DNA of 64,000 nucleotides, taken from NCBI RefSeq assembly GCF_019393635.1, contig NC_057861.1, forward strand, positions 58,009,532 through 58,073,531, read 5' to 3'. The notes under the pieces were generated by a model, which was not told where the DNA came from, searched no databases, and worked only from the letters and a program-made list of their open reading frames with translations. Source of the stretch: Dromiciops gliroides (Eukaryota; Chordata; Mammalia; Microbiotheria; Microbiotheriidae). Each line of letters opens with the position of its first letter. Position 1 is the stretch's first letter. Positions 1 to 11,664 of this stretch are shown in pieces. The position numbers and the translations under genes were made by a program.

Positions 1-39
1 GTGTGTGTACATATACACATTCTCATAAGAATTTTATAT

Positions 40-780
40 AAATCTAATTTCTTAACATGTAACTCATCCAAAACTGAACTCTTCATTTCCCCTCTTCTCC
101 AAATTTCCCTATGGCTGTTGAAGGTACCCCTAGTCTCCAGTCACCCAGGTTGGAAGCCTAGGGGTTATCCTTGACTCTTCATTCTGTCTTACTCTCCCCA
201 TTCCTGATTCCTCCAATGAATCTGTTGTCAAGTCCTGTCAATTTTACCTGTCACACTCCTTATATACGCCCCCTTCTCTCTTCTGACACTATAGGTCCCC
301 ACTACCTCACTCCTGGATTACCGCAATAGTTGGGTGGTTAGTCCCTCTCTTCCTTCCAAGTAAGTTTCCCCCACTCTAGTCCATCTCCCAGTCAGCTACC
401 AAAGTGATCTTTTAAAGTCTCTCATGACCTGGCCCCTTCCTATCTTTTCAGTCTTCTTCCAATTTATCCCCCTTCACTACTCTAAAATGTAGTGACAATG
501 ACCGGTTCCTCCTGCCTCCTGGCTTGAAGTCTCAACTAAAATCCTACCCTCTGCAAGGAGCATTTTTTCCCTTGTTCTCCTTAATGCTAGTGCCCTAAGA
601 TCATCTGCACTTCATACTGTACATATCTTGATGGCAAATAGTTGTTTTGCATATTGTCTCTCCCATTATAATATGAACACCTTCAGATCAGGGGATATTT
701 TTCTATCTTTAGTGCTTAGCCCAGTGACAGACACATAGTCTGCACTTAATAAATGCATGTTAACTGCCTGACTCCCTTCC
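40..780 (+). repeat. L2 LINE, 3' half
   Basis: Starts with AACTCATCCAAAACTGAACT (the MSKTELLIF region of L2 reverse transcriptase) and continues through GCTACCAAAGTGATCTTTTAA to the end signature CTTAATAAATGCATGTTAAC. Confidence 0.82.
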
Positions 781-1139
781 CCCAACCTTTCTTTTGAATA
801 AATTATCCCTTTCTAGAGCCATATTCCTGTCATAGGACTCACAATTAGTGGTCCCCATATTGAGCCAGACTCAGGCCCAACTATCCCTCTACCCAGACAT
901 CTTCCTGCTGTGGTAATCTGTGACTTGGTGCTTCTTCTTAGACTTAGAAAAGCTTCTGCTTAGGTGTGTGGAGGTCTCTCTAGATTAGTGAGATACATCT
1001 AGTCTGTTCCAGACCTAAACATACCACCATCTGGCTATCTTCCCCATATCCCTTCCTCCCCCCAACATTTTCTACCTCTTGCTTATGAACAGTAATTAAA
1101 TCAACACTATCTTATGGCTCTGGTCACCATCCCTGTGAC

Positions 1140-1304
1140 TTCCCAGACCAAATACCATTCTCCTACATGTGTTTTCTTCCCCTGTTAGGAGGTCAATTCC
1201 TTAAGGGTAGAGACTATCTTCCTTTTTGTATCTGTGTGTCCAGCATTTAACACAGTGCTGGGTATCTGGTAAGCACATAATAAATGTTTTAAAAAATTCA
1301 TTCA
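1140..1304 (+). repeat. L2 3' tail
   Basis: CCTTAAGGGTAGAGACTATC and CACAGTGCTGGG...CATAATAAATG, the standard end of L2, just before a SINE insertion. Confidence 0.6.
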
Positions 1305-1469
1305 GGGGCAGCTAAGTGACACAGTGGATAGAGCACCGGCCCTGGATTCAGGAGGACCTGAGTTCAAATCCGGCCTCAGACACTTAACACTTACTAGCTG
1401 TGTGACCCCAGGCAAGTCACTTAACCCCAACTGTCTCACTAAAAAAAAAAAAAAAAAAAGAAAAAAAAA
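1305..1469 (+). mobile_element. WSINE1-type marsupial SINE
   Basis: Full-length: tRNA-derived head GGGGCAGCTAAGTGACACAG with a TTCAAATCC B-box, the CACTTAACCCC end and a poly-A tail. The target duplication AAAATTCATTCA flanks it. The family name is given from memory of marsupial repeat classes; the other 27 copies listed share this structure. Confidence 0.87.
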
Positions 1470-2797
1470 TTCATTCATTTATTCTTCTATCCATCCCACT
1501 AAATCACAGTGGTACCTATTTGGTCAAATGTGCCTCATTAAGATATTTAGTGCATTTTGTTAGTCATATTTTTTGAGTTTCTGATGCCAAGAGTTTTATT
1601 ACTTTCTTGGATTTTGTCTCTTGTGAATTTTTGACCGTCTGGCAGTCATTTTATATTTTAGCTACTCTAGATTGTAAGCAATTTCCCCCTTTCCTTTATA
1701 GCTTAAAGCTCTTTTGATTAGATTTGTAAGAGTATAGGCTAATACAATCTTACTAGATTGTCAGGTACAATTAGTACTTGGCCATGAGTTTGTCATTTAC
1801 CAGAAATTTGAATCCAAATTCTCAAATGCCACCTAAAATGATGGCAGAAATAAAAATCCCATCTATACCCTCTAAGATCTGTTTTTTGTCCAATACTGGA
1901 TAAGCTTGAATAATGCAATGCTTTCTAAGGTCCTGCTAGTAGTATCACTTATACCTATATGAATCACAAGAAGTGGGAAGAAGTTATCTGGTTTGACAGG
2001 TATTGGGAGATTCATTATCATGTCTTGGATATACATTCCAGGAAGACAGCAGATGACTTCTATTATTATCAAGTAGACAAATATATGCTTCAACTCCTCT
2101 CAGCAGGGACTTACCAACTTCTTCATTTGATTCCTCTTCCTCTGACCCTGCCCACCTGCCAAACAGCCCAGCTACCTCATCATTCTGTGCAGAACAAATG
2201 GCTCCTTACTCCTTAGATGTCATTACAGTAATCCCTTGACTTGTCAACAGAATTACTTCTCAGCTTTATTAAAGCAAAAACAAAGACTTTTTATGTCTCG
2301 ATAGAATAAGTATTTATTGCAAAGATGACATAGAGATAATCAATATAGCTTTAAGAGTTCCATAGTCTCGATTTACTTTTGCTCACAATTCTTTAAAAAT
2401 TTGTGAAACAACTACCAGAAAACATTTCAGGGGGGTAAAGAAATATTATTTTGATGGGGCGAAGAGAAAAGGAAAGAAGATGAACAGAAGCACCGCAAAC
2501 ATGACATGGTATGATAGGGTTTGGACCTTAATGTCTGAAGATCTGGCTTTGGATCCTGTCATCTACCCTGGAAAAGCCACAATGACCAGCAGAGTCATTT
2601 TAAGCCTCTGCTTGCTTATGTATAGTGAACAAAATACTTGTACTCCCAACCTCACAAGGCTGCAATGAGAAAAGTGCTATAAAAACATGAGCTAGTCATA
2701 TTTAAAAGCAGTTTTAAAAAAATAATTTTGGAGCAACATATCACTTAGATATTTTCAGACTTGAAATTACATTCTCTAGGGTATACAGCTGTGTTCA

Positions 2798-2830
2798 AGG
2801 GGGTGGGGGTGGGAGTGGGGGTGGGGATGG
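2798..2830 (+). repeat. G-rich tract (G-quadruplex-like)
   Basis: Five or more runs of 3-5 G separated by one or two bases (GGGGGTGGGGGTGGGAGTGG). Confidence 0.8.
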
Positions 2831-3361
2831 AAAATAGCATAAGATGGGGAAGTTACTAACAAGCATTCATAATTTAGACACCTCTGAGAGCTTAACTAAA
2901 ATCGGAATGCCAATTCAACTTTCTGGCATTGAATTTATTTTTTTTCCAGGCTTGTTTGGAAAGTCTACTAAAGTAACTTTCTACTTGAAATAGACTGCTG
3001 CTAACGCCCACTAAGTATATTATGTGTGATTGGTAACATGGTGAATGGAAACCAGAGATGAGGTATCATTAAACCTATGCCAAGAGCTTCAACTCAGACC
3101 ACAAGCACAGCTGGTCTATAAGAAAGAAGGGAGAAAGTTGGCAACTAAAGGTCTCTCTCCTTCTCCCTCCCTCCCTTGGAGTTCACTGCTGGGATTATAG
3201 ATAGAATCAAGAGAAAGTTACAAAAACATATTGAAGAGTAAGTGCTTACACAGATAACTAGTAATAGCCCACAGTCAAGCACTGCAAAATACAGTTCATC
3301 ACAATAAGGCTTATCAGTGTGTTCAGGCTTTTACTTAAGGCAGCATTTTTTGAAATGTTAG

Positions 3362-3385
3362 TCATTCATTCATTCATTCATTCAA
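3362..3385. repeat. (ATTC)6 microsatellite
   Basis: Short tetranucleotide array at the L2/CR1 junction, typical of an L2 end. Confidence 0.85.
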
Positions 3386-3419
3386 TTATCAACTTAATAA
3401 ATATTAAGCTACGTGCTAT

Positions 3420-3800
3420 GTTCCAAAGCCTTGGAGAAAATACAAAGATCCTTCCTCTGGACATTTCGAAATGGTCTCATCTAGAAACTCAACCTTACCT
3501 GACCAAAGCAGAGGACAATGGGACTATCACCTCTTTCATTCTAGACATTATAAAGATATAGATGCAGCCTAAGATTGGCTTTATTGGCATCCATTGGCTC
3601 ATAAAGCCAACTAAAACTACTGGGTCTTCTTTATTTTTATTATTTTTTACTGGATCTTCTTTAAATGAAATACTATTAAGTTAGGGCTTCTACATTCTAT
3701 AAATGTAGAGCTGACTTTTTGAAACCAAGTATAAACCTTTATAGTCATTTCTATTAAATTTCATTGTGAGTTTAGATTTCAGATAGTTGAGGTCTAGTTC
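3420..3800 (+). repeat. CR1/L3-like LINE relic
   Basis: TGGTCTCATCT...ACCTGACCAAAGCAGAGGACA and ATTTCTATTAAATTTCATTG, in the order of the widespread amniote CR1-type repeat read in this orientation. Confidence 0.6.
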
Positions 3801-4105
3801 AGGGAGCTGGCTTTGGTTTAACAGCTGAATCATCTAAAAGTAAATTCCAGAGAGAACCTCTAAACTAAGATTCTGTAAACTAGTTAACCAAGACTGAATT
3901 CTGCTAGGAACAAAAGCAGCCTTTGTAGTTTTCTCAACTATATTACACAATAAACAAAATAAATGGCCTACATGTTCTCAAAGGTCTATTAAGTCTTAAT
4001 TATATGAAAGATTCTATGATTCTAATGTCATTACTGTCCTTTCCCTACCCATAAAAATGGACATGAAAAGTGACCTTTGTATAATGTAAACACCTAGCAT
4101 ATTCT

Positions 4106-4261
4106 TTTTTTTTTTCCTTTTTTTTGCAGGGCAATGGGGGTTAAGTGACTTGCCCAGGGTCACACAGCTAGCAAGTGTCAAGTATCTGAGGCCGGATTTG
4201 AACTCAGATACTCCTGAATCCAGGGCCAGTGCTTTATCCACTGTGCTACCTAGCTGCCCCC
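4106..4261 (-). mobile_element. WSINE1-type SINE
   Basis: Full-length with a mixed T/C tail and a perfect 17-bp target duplication, AACACCTAGCATATTCT (4089-4105 and 4262-4278), so it is a relatively recent insertion. Confidence 0.9.
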
Positions 4262-4344
4262 AACACCTAGCATATTCTAAAAAAGCCAGCAATTATCCAC
4301 CTAGTTTTCTAATATAAAAAAACTTTCAAGAAGAGTTTGGCAGC

Positions 4345-4530
4345 TTTATGTAATGGAAAAACACATTAGATTGGGAGCCAGGAGACCTGTATTCTAGAAT
4401 GTAGCACTGTGGGGAAGCCATTTCTCACCTTTGGACGTCACTCTATTCATCTGAAAAATAAGGAGGATGGATGGACTAGATTATTTCAGCGGTCTCTTCT
4501 AGCTATAAACGCCTACTATTCTAAGTCTAT
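4345..4530 (+). repeat. MIR-class SINE
   Basis: TTGGGAGCCAGGAGACCTGT and ACTAGATTATTTCAGCGGTC, the tRNA-derived head and 3' end of a MIR-type element. Confidence 0.65.
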
Positions 4531-5219
4531 GTGTATGGAGCTTTTAATCAACGACTTCAAAACTGCACAAAGATATTTTTAATCCTCAAAAAATACTGTA
4601 ATTTCACCCTTCTTTTGAAAGTGATTTCCCCAAAATATGATTATTTTTCATTGACCAAAAAAAGTCTTAAATCATTTGTCACAAATTCTAAGACTATGTT
4701 TATGTGGAATAAGCCGGAAACAGCAGTCGACTTTCATCCTAGCCACCTAACAGGGAATTTTCTGACCAAAAATACTTCCTTACTCGAGAGACTAAGTTCA
4801 TCCTAAAATTTCAGTTCTAACTTATCTGTTGGCTGAAAGGAAGAAGAGGGAAAATTGTTTCATACAATTTTCCACACCAAACACTGTCAACACAGCATGA
4901 GGGCTAGTTACTACTCTATTTTAGGATACTATAATTTTTTGAGGGGAAAAATATTTTAGATGACTAGGCTGGAGCAAACTTTTCTTCAACATTCTCTTAA
5001 CCTTATTTCTGTTAAAAGTAACATTCTCAGTATCTCCAATCCTCCCTTTTCTTCACAACAAATATATTTTAGGAAACTGATTAAATACTGTATTATAACT
5101 GCCTTTTTGGATATATATTTATTTTCAACTAGAATGTAAGATTCTTGTTATAAGTACATCAATGGCAGAGACCACCTCCTTCAGTTTATTTGCTTGTCTT
5201 CATAGTAAAGCATACATAG

Positions 5220-5358
5220 TAAACACACATTTATTGTGCCAGGTACTTTACTAAGCACTGTAGGTACAAAGACAAACACTGCCCTTAAGGAGTATACATT
5301 CTAATGAGGAAGACATCATGTAAGTAATTATGTATATATAAGAGGGGTGAATGGAGAG

Positions 5359-5434
<76 letters not shown>

Positions 5435-5646
5435 TATACACAGAGAGGATGAAAAGTAATCTGAGAACAACTGGGAAGTTCAGGGAGAAGGGAGGAGTGG
5501 ACCAAGAAAGGCTTCCTGCAGAAAAGGTGGGGTTTGAACTGAGTGCTGAAGGAAGCCAGGGCAGCCAAGAAGTGCAAGTGAGGAGGGAAAACATTCCAGT
5601 ATGGGAGACAGCCAGCACACAAGCTCAGAGACCAGAGATGGCATGT
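5220..5646 (-). repeat. L2 LINE antisense
   Basis: CACTGCCCTTAAGGAGTATA and AAAGGCTTCCTGCAGAAAAG are L2 ORF2/3'UTR read backwards. It carries the GT/CG/CA tract at 5362-5430. Confidence 0.65.
5362..5430. repeat. (GT)n-(CG)4-(CA)n palindromic tract
   Basis: About 14 GT units, then CGCGCGCG, then about 16 CA units. It is an inverted repeat and a continuous alternating purine-pyrimidine run. Confidence 0.95.
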
Positions 5647-5647
5647 A

Positions 5648-5800
5648 TTTTTTTTTTTTGGGGGGGCAGGGCAATGAGGGTTAAGTGACTTGCCCAAGGT
5701 TATACAACTATTAAGTGTCAAGTGTCTGAGGCCATTTTTGAACTCAGGTCCTCCTGAATCCAGGGCTGGTGCTTTATCCACTGTGCCACCTAGCTGCCCC
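5648..5800 (-). mobile_element. WSINE1-type SINE
   Basis: Full-length, moderately diverged (GGTTATACAACTATTAAG in place of the usual CACACAGCTAGTAAG). Confidence 0.85.
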
Positions 5801-5819
5801 AGTGAGATTTTTTTCAGTC

Positions 5820-6235
5820 TTAATAGTATTTAATTTTTTTCCAGTTACACATGAAAATAGTTTTCAACATTCGTGTTTTTTTGGTTTGTTTTTTTGTTTT
5901 TGCGGGGCAATAGGAGTTAAGTGACTTGCCCAGGGCCACACAGCTAGTAAGTGTCAAGTAAATGTCTGAGGCCAAATTTGAACTCAGGTCCTCCTGAATC
6001 CATGGTCGGTGCTTTATCCACTGAGCCACCCAGCTGCCCCTCAACATTCATTTTTTAAATTTTTTTTTTTTTATTTTTATCAACATTCATTTTTATAAGA
6101 TTTTGAGTTCCAAATTTTTCTCCCTTCCCCTCTTCCCTCTCCCTTCCACAAGACAGCAGCAACCAATCTGATATAGGATGTATGTATATATACACATACA
6201 CACAAGCATATTAAACACATTTCCTAAGTAAGATT
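5820..6235 (-). mobile_element. L1 3' end, split by a SINE
   Basis: Antisense 3'UTR: CCAGTTACACATGAAAATAG, then after the SINE TTCCAAATTTTTCTCCC and CAACCAATCTGATATAGGAT. The element's own tail is at 5828. Confidence 0.75.
5873..6040 (-). mobile_element. WSINE1-type SINE
   Basis: Inserted in the L1 3'UTR; TCAACATTC flanks both ends (5864 and 6041). Confidence 0.85.
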
Positions 6236-6925
6236 ATTTTTAAGGATAGGGAAATATGGGTATGTTTGTAGGCAATAGCAAAAGGACCAATGGATAGGGC
6301 AAACTGACGATTAGGAGAATGTGGGGATTTTAGTAGTGGCAATCTGTAGAAGATGGGAAGGGGAGGGGTTTCTTGGCAAGGAGAAGGGCAATTTATTTGT
6401 CTGAGATGAGTGTAGGAAGAGACAGTGAGATCAGGCACCTGAGTGATATGAGGTGAGAAGACGAGATGAAGAAGCTATTACGTGAATGGCCTCAGTTTCT
6501 TTGAGTGGCTTTTAATAAACATACCGGCAGAATCAACATAATGTAGTATTGTCAAGATGGGGCAGGACTACAATATGAAAGGTAGATTCAAGACTATCAA
6601 CATGGCATCTCTCAAATGCAGGTGGTTAAAACCTGATTTCCCCTCTCCTCTCCTTCTGAAGTATGTCAGTCACTATGTTGGCCCAGGTTAAGGAGGGAGA
6701 AACAAGACTTTCCTCTCTTGGCTGAGATCTGAATTGAGGCCATAGAAACCCAAAGTTAGAAAAGAACCATAATTAAACATGAATCTCCTACCATATCTTA
6801 AAAAAGTGGGCATGTAACCTTTTCCATCTCTGCAATGAGACCCCTTAAAGACCCAGGAGGGCTTCTTACCACATCCCTGACTCAATCCACTCCAATTTTG
6901 GATAGCTCTACTTGTTACAAAGGCT

Positions 6926-7069
6926 TTTTTTTTTTTTTCGTGAGGCAATTGGGGTTAAGTGACTGTTAAGTGTCAGCTAGTAAGTGTCAAGTGTCTGAGG
7001 CTGTATTTGAACTCAGGTCTTCCTGAACTCCAGGGCAGGTGCTCTATCCACTGCGCCACCTAGCTGCCC
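6926..7069 (-). mobile_element. WSINE1-type SINE (first of a pair)
   Basis: Carries a small internal rearrangement (GACTGTTAAGTGTCAGCTAG). AAAGGCTT lies on both sides. Confidence 0.82.
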
Positions 7070-7076
7070 AAAAGGC

Positions 7077-7226
7077 TTTTTTTTTTTTTTGTGAGGCAAT
7101 TGGGGTTAAGTGACTTGCCTAGGGTCACACAGCTAGTAAGTGTTAAGTGTCTGAGGTCAGATTTGAATTCAGGTCCTCCTGAATCCAGGGTCAGTGCTTT
7201 ATCCACTGCGCCACTTAGCTGCCCCT
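7077..7226 (-). mobile_element. WSINE1-type SINE (second of a pair)
   Basis: Seven bases from the previous copy, same orientation. GTGAGGCAATTGGGG marks the subtype. Confidence 0.85.
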
Positions 7227-8449
7227 AAAGTTTTTTCTTATATCAAGCTTAAACTTTTCTCTCTGTAATTTCCACCAATTTCTGCTAGTTCCTTTGCTGT
7301 CAAGTAGAACTGAGACAGCTTTTCAAATATTTGAAGATAGCTACAATGTAAAAGCCCCACCTTCCCCACAGAGTCTTTACTTCTCCAGACTAAATATCTC
7401 TACTTCTACATCTGATCTTTATATGACATGATCTCAAGGCCTACCACTATCCTTGTTATTTCCTTTGGATGCTCTCTAGATGGATTTAACATCTAGATGG
7501 ATTTAACATAACATCCATTTTGGCACCTGTAACTGAACATAATACTGTGAATATGGTCTGACCAGGGTACACTTAGCTCTCTAATCCTGGACAGTATACC
7601 TCTCTTAATGCAACCTAAAAGAGCATTTTTAGGGCTCCCATTTATATTTGTTGACCCATATCCAAATGGTAGTTCACAAAAACCTATAGATCTCATTCAA
7701 ACAAATCACTCCCCAGCTATAGTATACATCTCCTACTTGTAACATTGTTTTTTTGAACTTAAGGATGACTTTATATTTATCCCTATTAAATTTCATTTAG
7801 ATCAGCCCAATGTTTCAAACCATCTGAGATATTTTTAAAGATGTCACCTCCCAGTTTTGTGTCATTCATAATTTTTCAAAGCATCTTATCCACAGACCTT
7901 TTATCTCTGATAAAATTCTATATCAGACTAGAGTCAGGTACATATTCTTAGAACACTCCAACAAAAGACCTCCTTTTAAGCTGTGATCAAGCCATTAACT
8001 CTTTGGGTCTGGCCATTCAATCATTTCCCATTCTGGCAAAATCTGTTCTCAAACAAGTTAAGCTGGCTCTGAGCTGCTAAGAATCAGGTCCAGGCCTGAA
8101 GTTTTCCTCACTGCTTCGTCCACTTTTTGAAAGATGAAATTGTCCTAAGGCAAGATAAGAAATTATGAACTCCTCTACTTGGGGTAGAGAAAGGTCTTCC
8201 ATGTCTAGGTAGCTACAGTTCCCAAACATTGAATCTTGTGATCTGTTTCAATTTCCTCCTTCTGGCCAGGTGGTATATAGCATAATCTAGTACCAATATT
8301 GCTTTTGTTTCTGCCTTTATTGGTTTTCACCAAAATGTTCTCTATCTCTAGTTTCCTGGATTTCTTCACATTCGTATATATTCTTAACAATGTGACCCTT
8401 GACTCTCCCCTATTATTTATTCTTGTTGCTCTTTCAATCATATTCAAAC

Positions 8450-8895
8450 TTAAAAAAAAAAATTCAGTCTATTTCAGTTGTGTCTGACTCTCTATGACTC
8501 CATTTGGGGTAATTTTGGCAAAGATAATGGAGTGGCTTGCCATTTCCTTCTCCAGCTCATTTGACAGATGAGGAAACTGAAGCAAACAGGGTTAGTCCTT
8601 GCCCAGCTAATTTCTTTCTTCTTCTTCTTTTTTTTTTTTTTTTGCAGGGCAATGGGGGTTAAGTGACTTGCCCAGGGTCACACAGCTAGTAAGTGTCAAG
8701 TGTCTGAGACCATATTTGAAGTCAGGTACTCCTGAATCCAGGGCTGGTGCTTTATCCACTGCGCCACCTAGCTGCCCCCTTCTTCTTCTTCTTCTTTTTT
8801 TTTGCTCAGCTAATTTCTAAGGCTGGATTTGAACTCAAGTGCTTCTGACTCTAGGCCCAGCACTCTATCCACTGCACCACCTTGATGCCCCTATT
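8450..8895 (+). repeat. Marsupial CORE-SINE (TGTCTGACTC type), split
   Basis: GTTGTGTCTGACTCTCTATG, GGAGTGGCTTGCCATTTCCT and GACAGATGAGGAAACTGA, then the CORE end after the nested SINE (8624-8778). Confidence 0.75.
8624..8778 (-). mobile_element. WSINE1-type SINE inside an older SINE
   Basis: Full-length, flanked by TTCTTCTTCTTC on both sides, inserted in the older element at 8450-8895. Confidence 0.85.
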
Positions 8896-9171
8896 CAAAT
8901 ATGGGTCCAATTAAATTGTAGGGCTTTAGGCCAGATCAAATTTGCTTCCTTGTATTGGAACTTATAGTTCACTTTGCTTGTTACCCATACTTTGTGCCAT
9001 TTATATACAGATATCTGAGGCCATGGATTTTATTGATGATTTCTTTCTTGGATTTTGTCTTCTGTGAATTACTGGGCTACTAACTACCAATCTTCCTATA
9101 CTGTAGTGTTTCTATATATATAGTATTTGATTTGATAAATAAAAGTAGAGTTTTTTCTCCCACCCTCTTTT

Positions 9172-9279
9172 CCTTTTTTTTGGTGGGGCAATGAGGGTTA
9201 AGTGACTTGCCCAGGTCACACAGCTAGCGTCAAGTGTCTGAGGCAGGATTTCAACTCAGGTCCTCCTGGATCCAGGAGG
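9172..9279 (-). mobile_element. WSINE1-type SINE, truncated
   Basis: The 3' two thirds only; it lacks the tRNA head and ends at CCTCCTGGATCCAGGAGG, a small palindrome. Confidence 0.78.
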
Positions 9280-9389
9280 ATTTGATTTACAAGACTCTAA
9301 GTAAACATATTCTTATTAGCCCCGTTCCTTATTAAGAGACTGTCATTTTAACATTTTGAACTGCAGTCCTGAAATCCAGATCCCATTTT

Positions 9390-9628
9390 CAGACTCCAAA
9401 TGTGTCTCACTTTTCATCACCCCATTTGGGTTTTTTTTGGCGAAGACTGGAATGGTTTGTTATTTCCTTCTCTAGCTCATTTGACAGATGAGAAACTGAG
9501 GCAAACAGGGTTAAGTGACTTGCTCAAGGTCAGACAGCTGCTACATGTGTAAGTCAGCTCTGAACTCATGAAGATGAGCCTGACTCCTGGGTTGGCACTC
9601 TACCCACTGTACCCCTTAGCTGCCCTAG
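9390..9628 (+). repeat. Marsupial CORE-SINE (same type as 8.45 kb)
   Basis: CACCCCATTTGGGTTTTTTTTGG, CTCATTTGACAGATGAGAAAC, and the CTGCCC end. Confidence 0.75.
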
Positions 9629-9649
9629 GAAATCACAACTAAGGTATCA

Positions 9650-10490
9650 GTTAATACTTGTCATGTGGATGACCCCCAGATCTAAATCTACAACCCTGCC
9701 TTCCTTCCTGAGCTCCAGACCCACGTTTCTACTTGCATATCCCACTATCTATTCAGACTCAACATGTCCAAAAGCAAGTTCCTCATTTTTCCTCCTAAAC
9801 CTGCTCCTGCTTCTGAACTTCATTATTTCTATCTGTGACAACATAATTCACATGGTTTCCTGTACCTGGAACTTCAGGGTTTACACTCTTTTTCCACTTT
9901 CACATACAAACAGTTCAAAGATCCTATCAATTTTATCTCCCAAAACATCTTCTGAAGCTGTCTCATCTTCTATTCTCATGGCTACCACCCTACTTTTTTG
10001 GATCACTTCCAAAATAAATTAAAAAAAAAATTCTTATACATTAATTTGCTCATGGGGCTCATCCGTTAAATTTTTTTCAATGGCTTCTTTTTATTGCCTG
10101 GCTAGTAAGGTTCAAATGCTTCTTCACCTATGCAGTATCTTAGTTTCCCAGCTTTGCTTCCCATTCATTCTATATTTTACTTACCTTCAAAAATATTGTT
10201 CCATATATACCTGAATGCCTTTCCTGTATGTTGAATTCCCACCCAATTTTACTGTTCTTTAAAGCCCAACTCCACTCAAATGTTGTTCCAACCTTTATAT
10301 GAATTACTTCCTCATATACCATTTCACAATGCTCTAATGCATTTATGTGATATTGTGCATCCTAACTATCTTTGTTGATGTCTTATCACCCTAATCTCAC
10401 CAAGAGCAGATGAATGTGTCTTAAATAAACTTTTTATCTCCTTCGGCACCGGCAGCATACCCCACACAGGAAGTACTTGACATGTTTTGT
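9650..10490 (+). repeat. L2 LINE, 3' half
   Basis: GATGACCCCCAGATCTAAATC, AACATGTCCAAAAGCAAGTT and later CCAACTCCACTCAAATGTTG follow the L2 ORF2 and 3'UTR order. The frame is broken throughout. Confidence 0.72.
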
Positions 10491-10494
10491 GTAT

Positions 10495-11100
10495 TGTAAT
10501 TAGAGCTCTTATTGCAAGGATGCAAATGCAATCAGCGAGGGTTAGTGGGATTTTATGTCATGATGAGTAAAACAATGGATAAGTTTATTAAAAAGGAATA
10601 GATTTTTAAAAATGTTACCAGTGTCACTGAATACCAAGAAGATACACCTATCTGTGAGAATCTATTGAAATAGAGGGAAATAAGGTAGAGCTTACTGGAA
10701 ATGAAGGGGAAAGAAAGAGAAGCAAAACCATAATGGAAATAAATTACATAATGTCTGGCCAGAAGAAAGAAATGAATGGTGATAACAGAATATAGTAGGG
10801 ATAGGAGAATTAAACTCTGTTGAATGTCTCTTGTTGAATTTGGCTAAGCAGCAGAGAAATTCTAGACTTGCCTTAATTTCATTCTTCAGAATATGACAGA
10901 GAAAGAAATGAGGGAAAATAATGTTTTGATCTTGATTCTGACCAATAAAGAGGAATAGATAGAATAAGTAGAAAAGATAGGAATCTTAGGAGGAAGTGAT
11001 CATATCATCTTAAGAGTTTATAAAAGGTAAGAAAGGGAATGACAGGCACACACATATGGTACACTAGATGTAAAGAGAACAGATGTTCAAGATTCTATGA
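10495..11100. other. Intronic stretch with no recognised element
   Basis: Purine-rich plus strand; nothing identified. Confidence 0.4.
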
Positions 11101-11105
11101 GAGAG

Positions 11106-11268
11106 GGGCGACTAGGTGGCGCAGTGGATAAAGCACCAGCCCTGGATTCAGGAGTTCCTGAGTTCAAATCCGGCCTCAGATACTTGACACTTACTAGCTG
11201 GGCAAGTCACTTAACCCCATTGCCCCGTAAAAAAAAAAAGAAATAAATAAAAAAAAAAAAAGAAAAAA
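11106..11268 (+). mobile_element. WSINE1-type SINE
   Basis: Full-length. AAGATTCTATGAGAGA flanks both ends. The tail is interrupted poly-A. Confidence 0.88.
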
Positions 11269-11499
11269 TAAAGATTCTATGAGAGAAGTCAACTCAGTAA
11301 GTATAGAAGAACCCCTGTGAATTCAATTAAGAAAAGGAGAAATTATTCCAATGAAGAAAAAAAGAGGGAATGGTCTAAAATTACCAATGTTGATACACAG
11401 GGATTAAACTGATCAACTTAGATCTTTTTAAACACTTGTACAGAAGACAAAACCAAAGGAAGGTAACTGAGGACAAATGCAAAAAAAAAAAAAAAAAAG

Positions 11500-11663
11500 G
11501 TAGCACAGTTTTCTACCTTTTGTTCCCCCCTGGAACATGACTAATGTGGAAATTTGTTTTGCATTACTTTGTATTTGTAATGGGTTTTGTATTTCTTGCC
11601 TTCTCAATGGGCAGGAAAAGGAAGAGAATTTGGAATTGAAAATAAAATGAAATAAAAAGACAG
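11500..11663 (+). mobile_element. L1 3'UTR fragment, plus strand
   Basis: GGAACATGACTAATGTGGAA, GCCTTCTCAATGGGCAGG and GAGAATTTGGAATTGAAAAT are the usual landmarks of the marsupial L1 3'UTR, here in sense. The element is cut at its 5' side. Confidence 0.75.
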
Positions 11664-11664
11664 T

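Larger units (their letters stand above)
6860..8110 (+). repeat. CR1/L3-like LINE relic, with two SINE insertions
   Basis: GATAGCTCTACTTGTTACAAAGG, TTCTCCAGACTAAATATCTC, TGGTCTGACCAGGGTACAC, ATCCCTATTAAATTTCATTT and CTCTTTGGGTCTGGCCATTC in consensus order; SINEs at 6926-7069 and 7077-7226 split it. Confidence 0.72.

Noticed and set aside
5251..5781. 176-codon minus-strand frame with Cys-Val and His-Thr runs
   Set aside because: Reads through a SINE, the GT/CA tract and L2 antisense; no gene.
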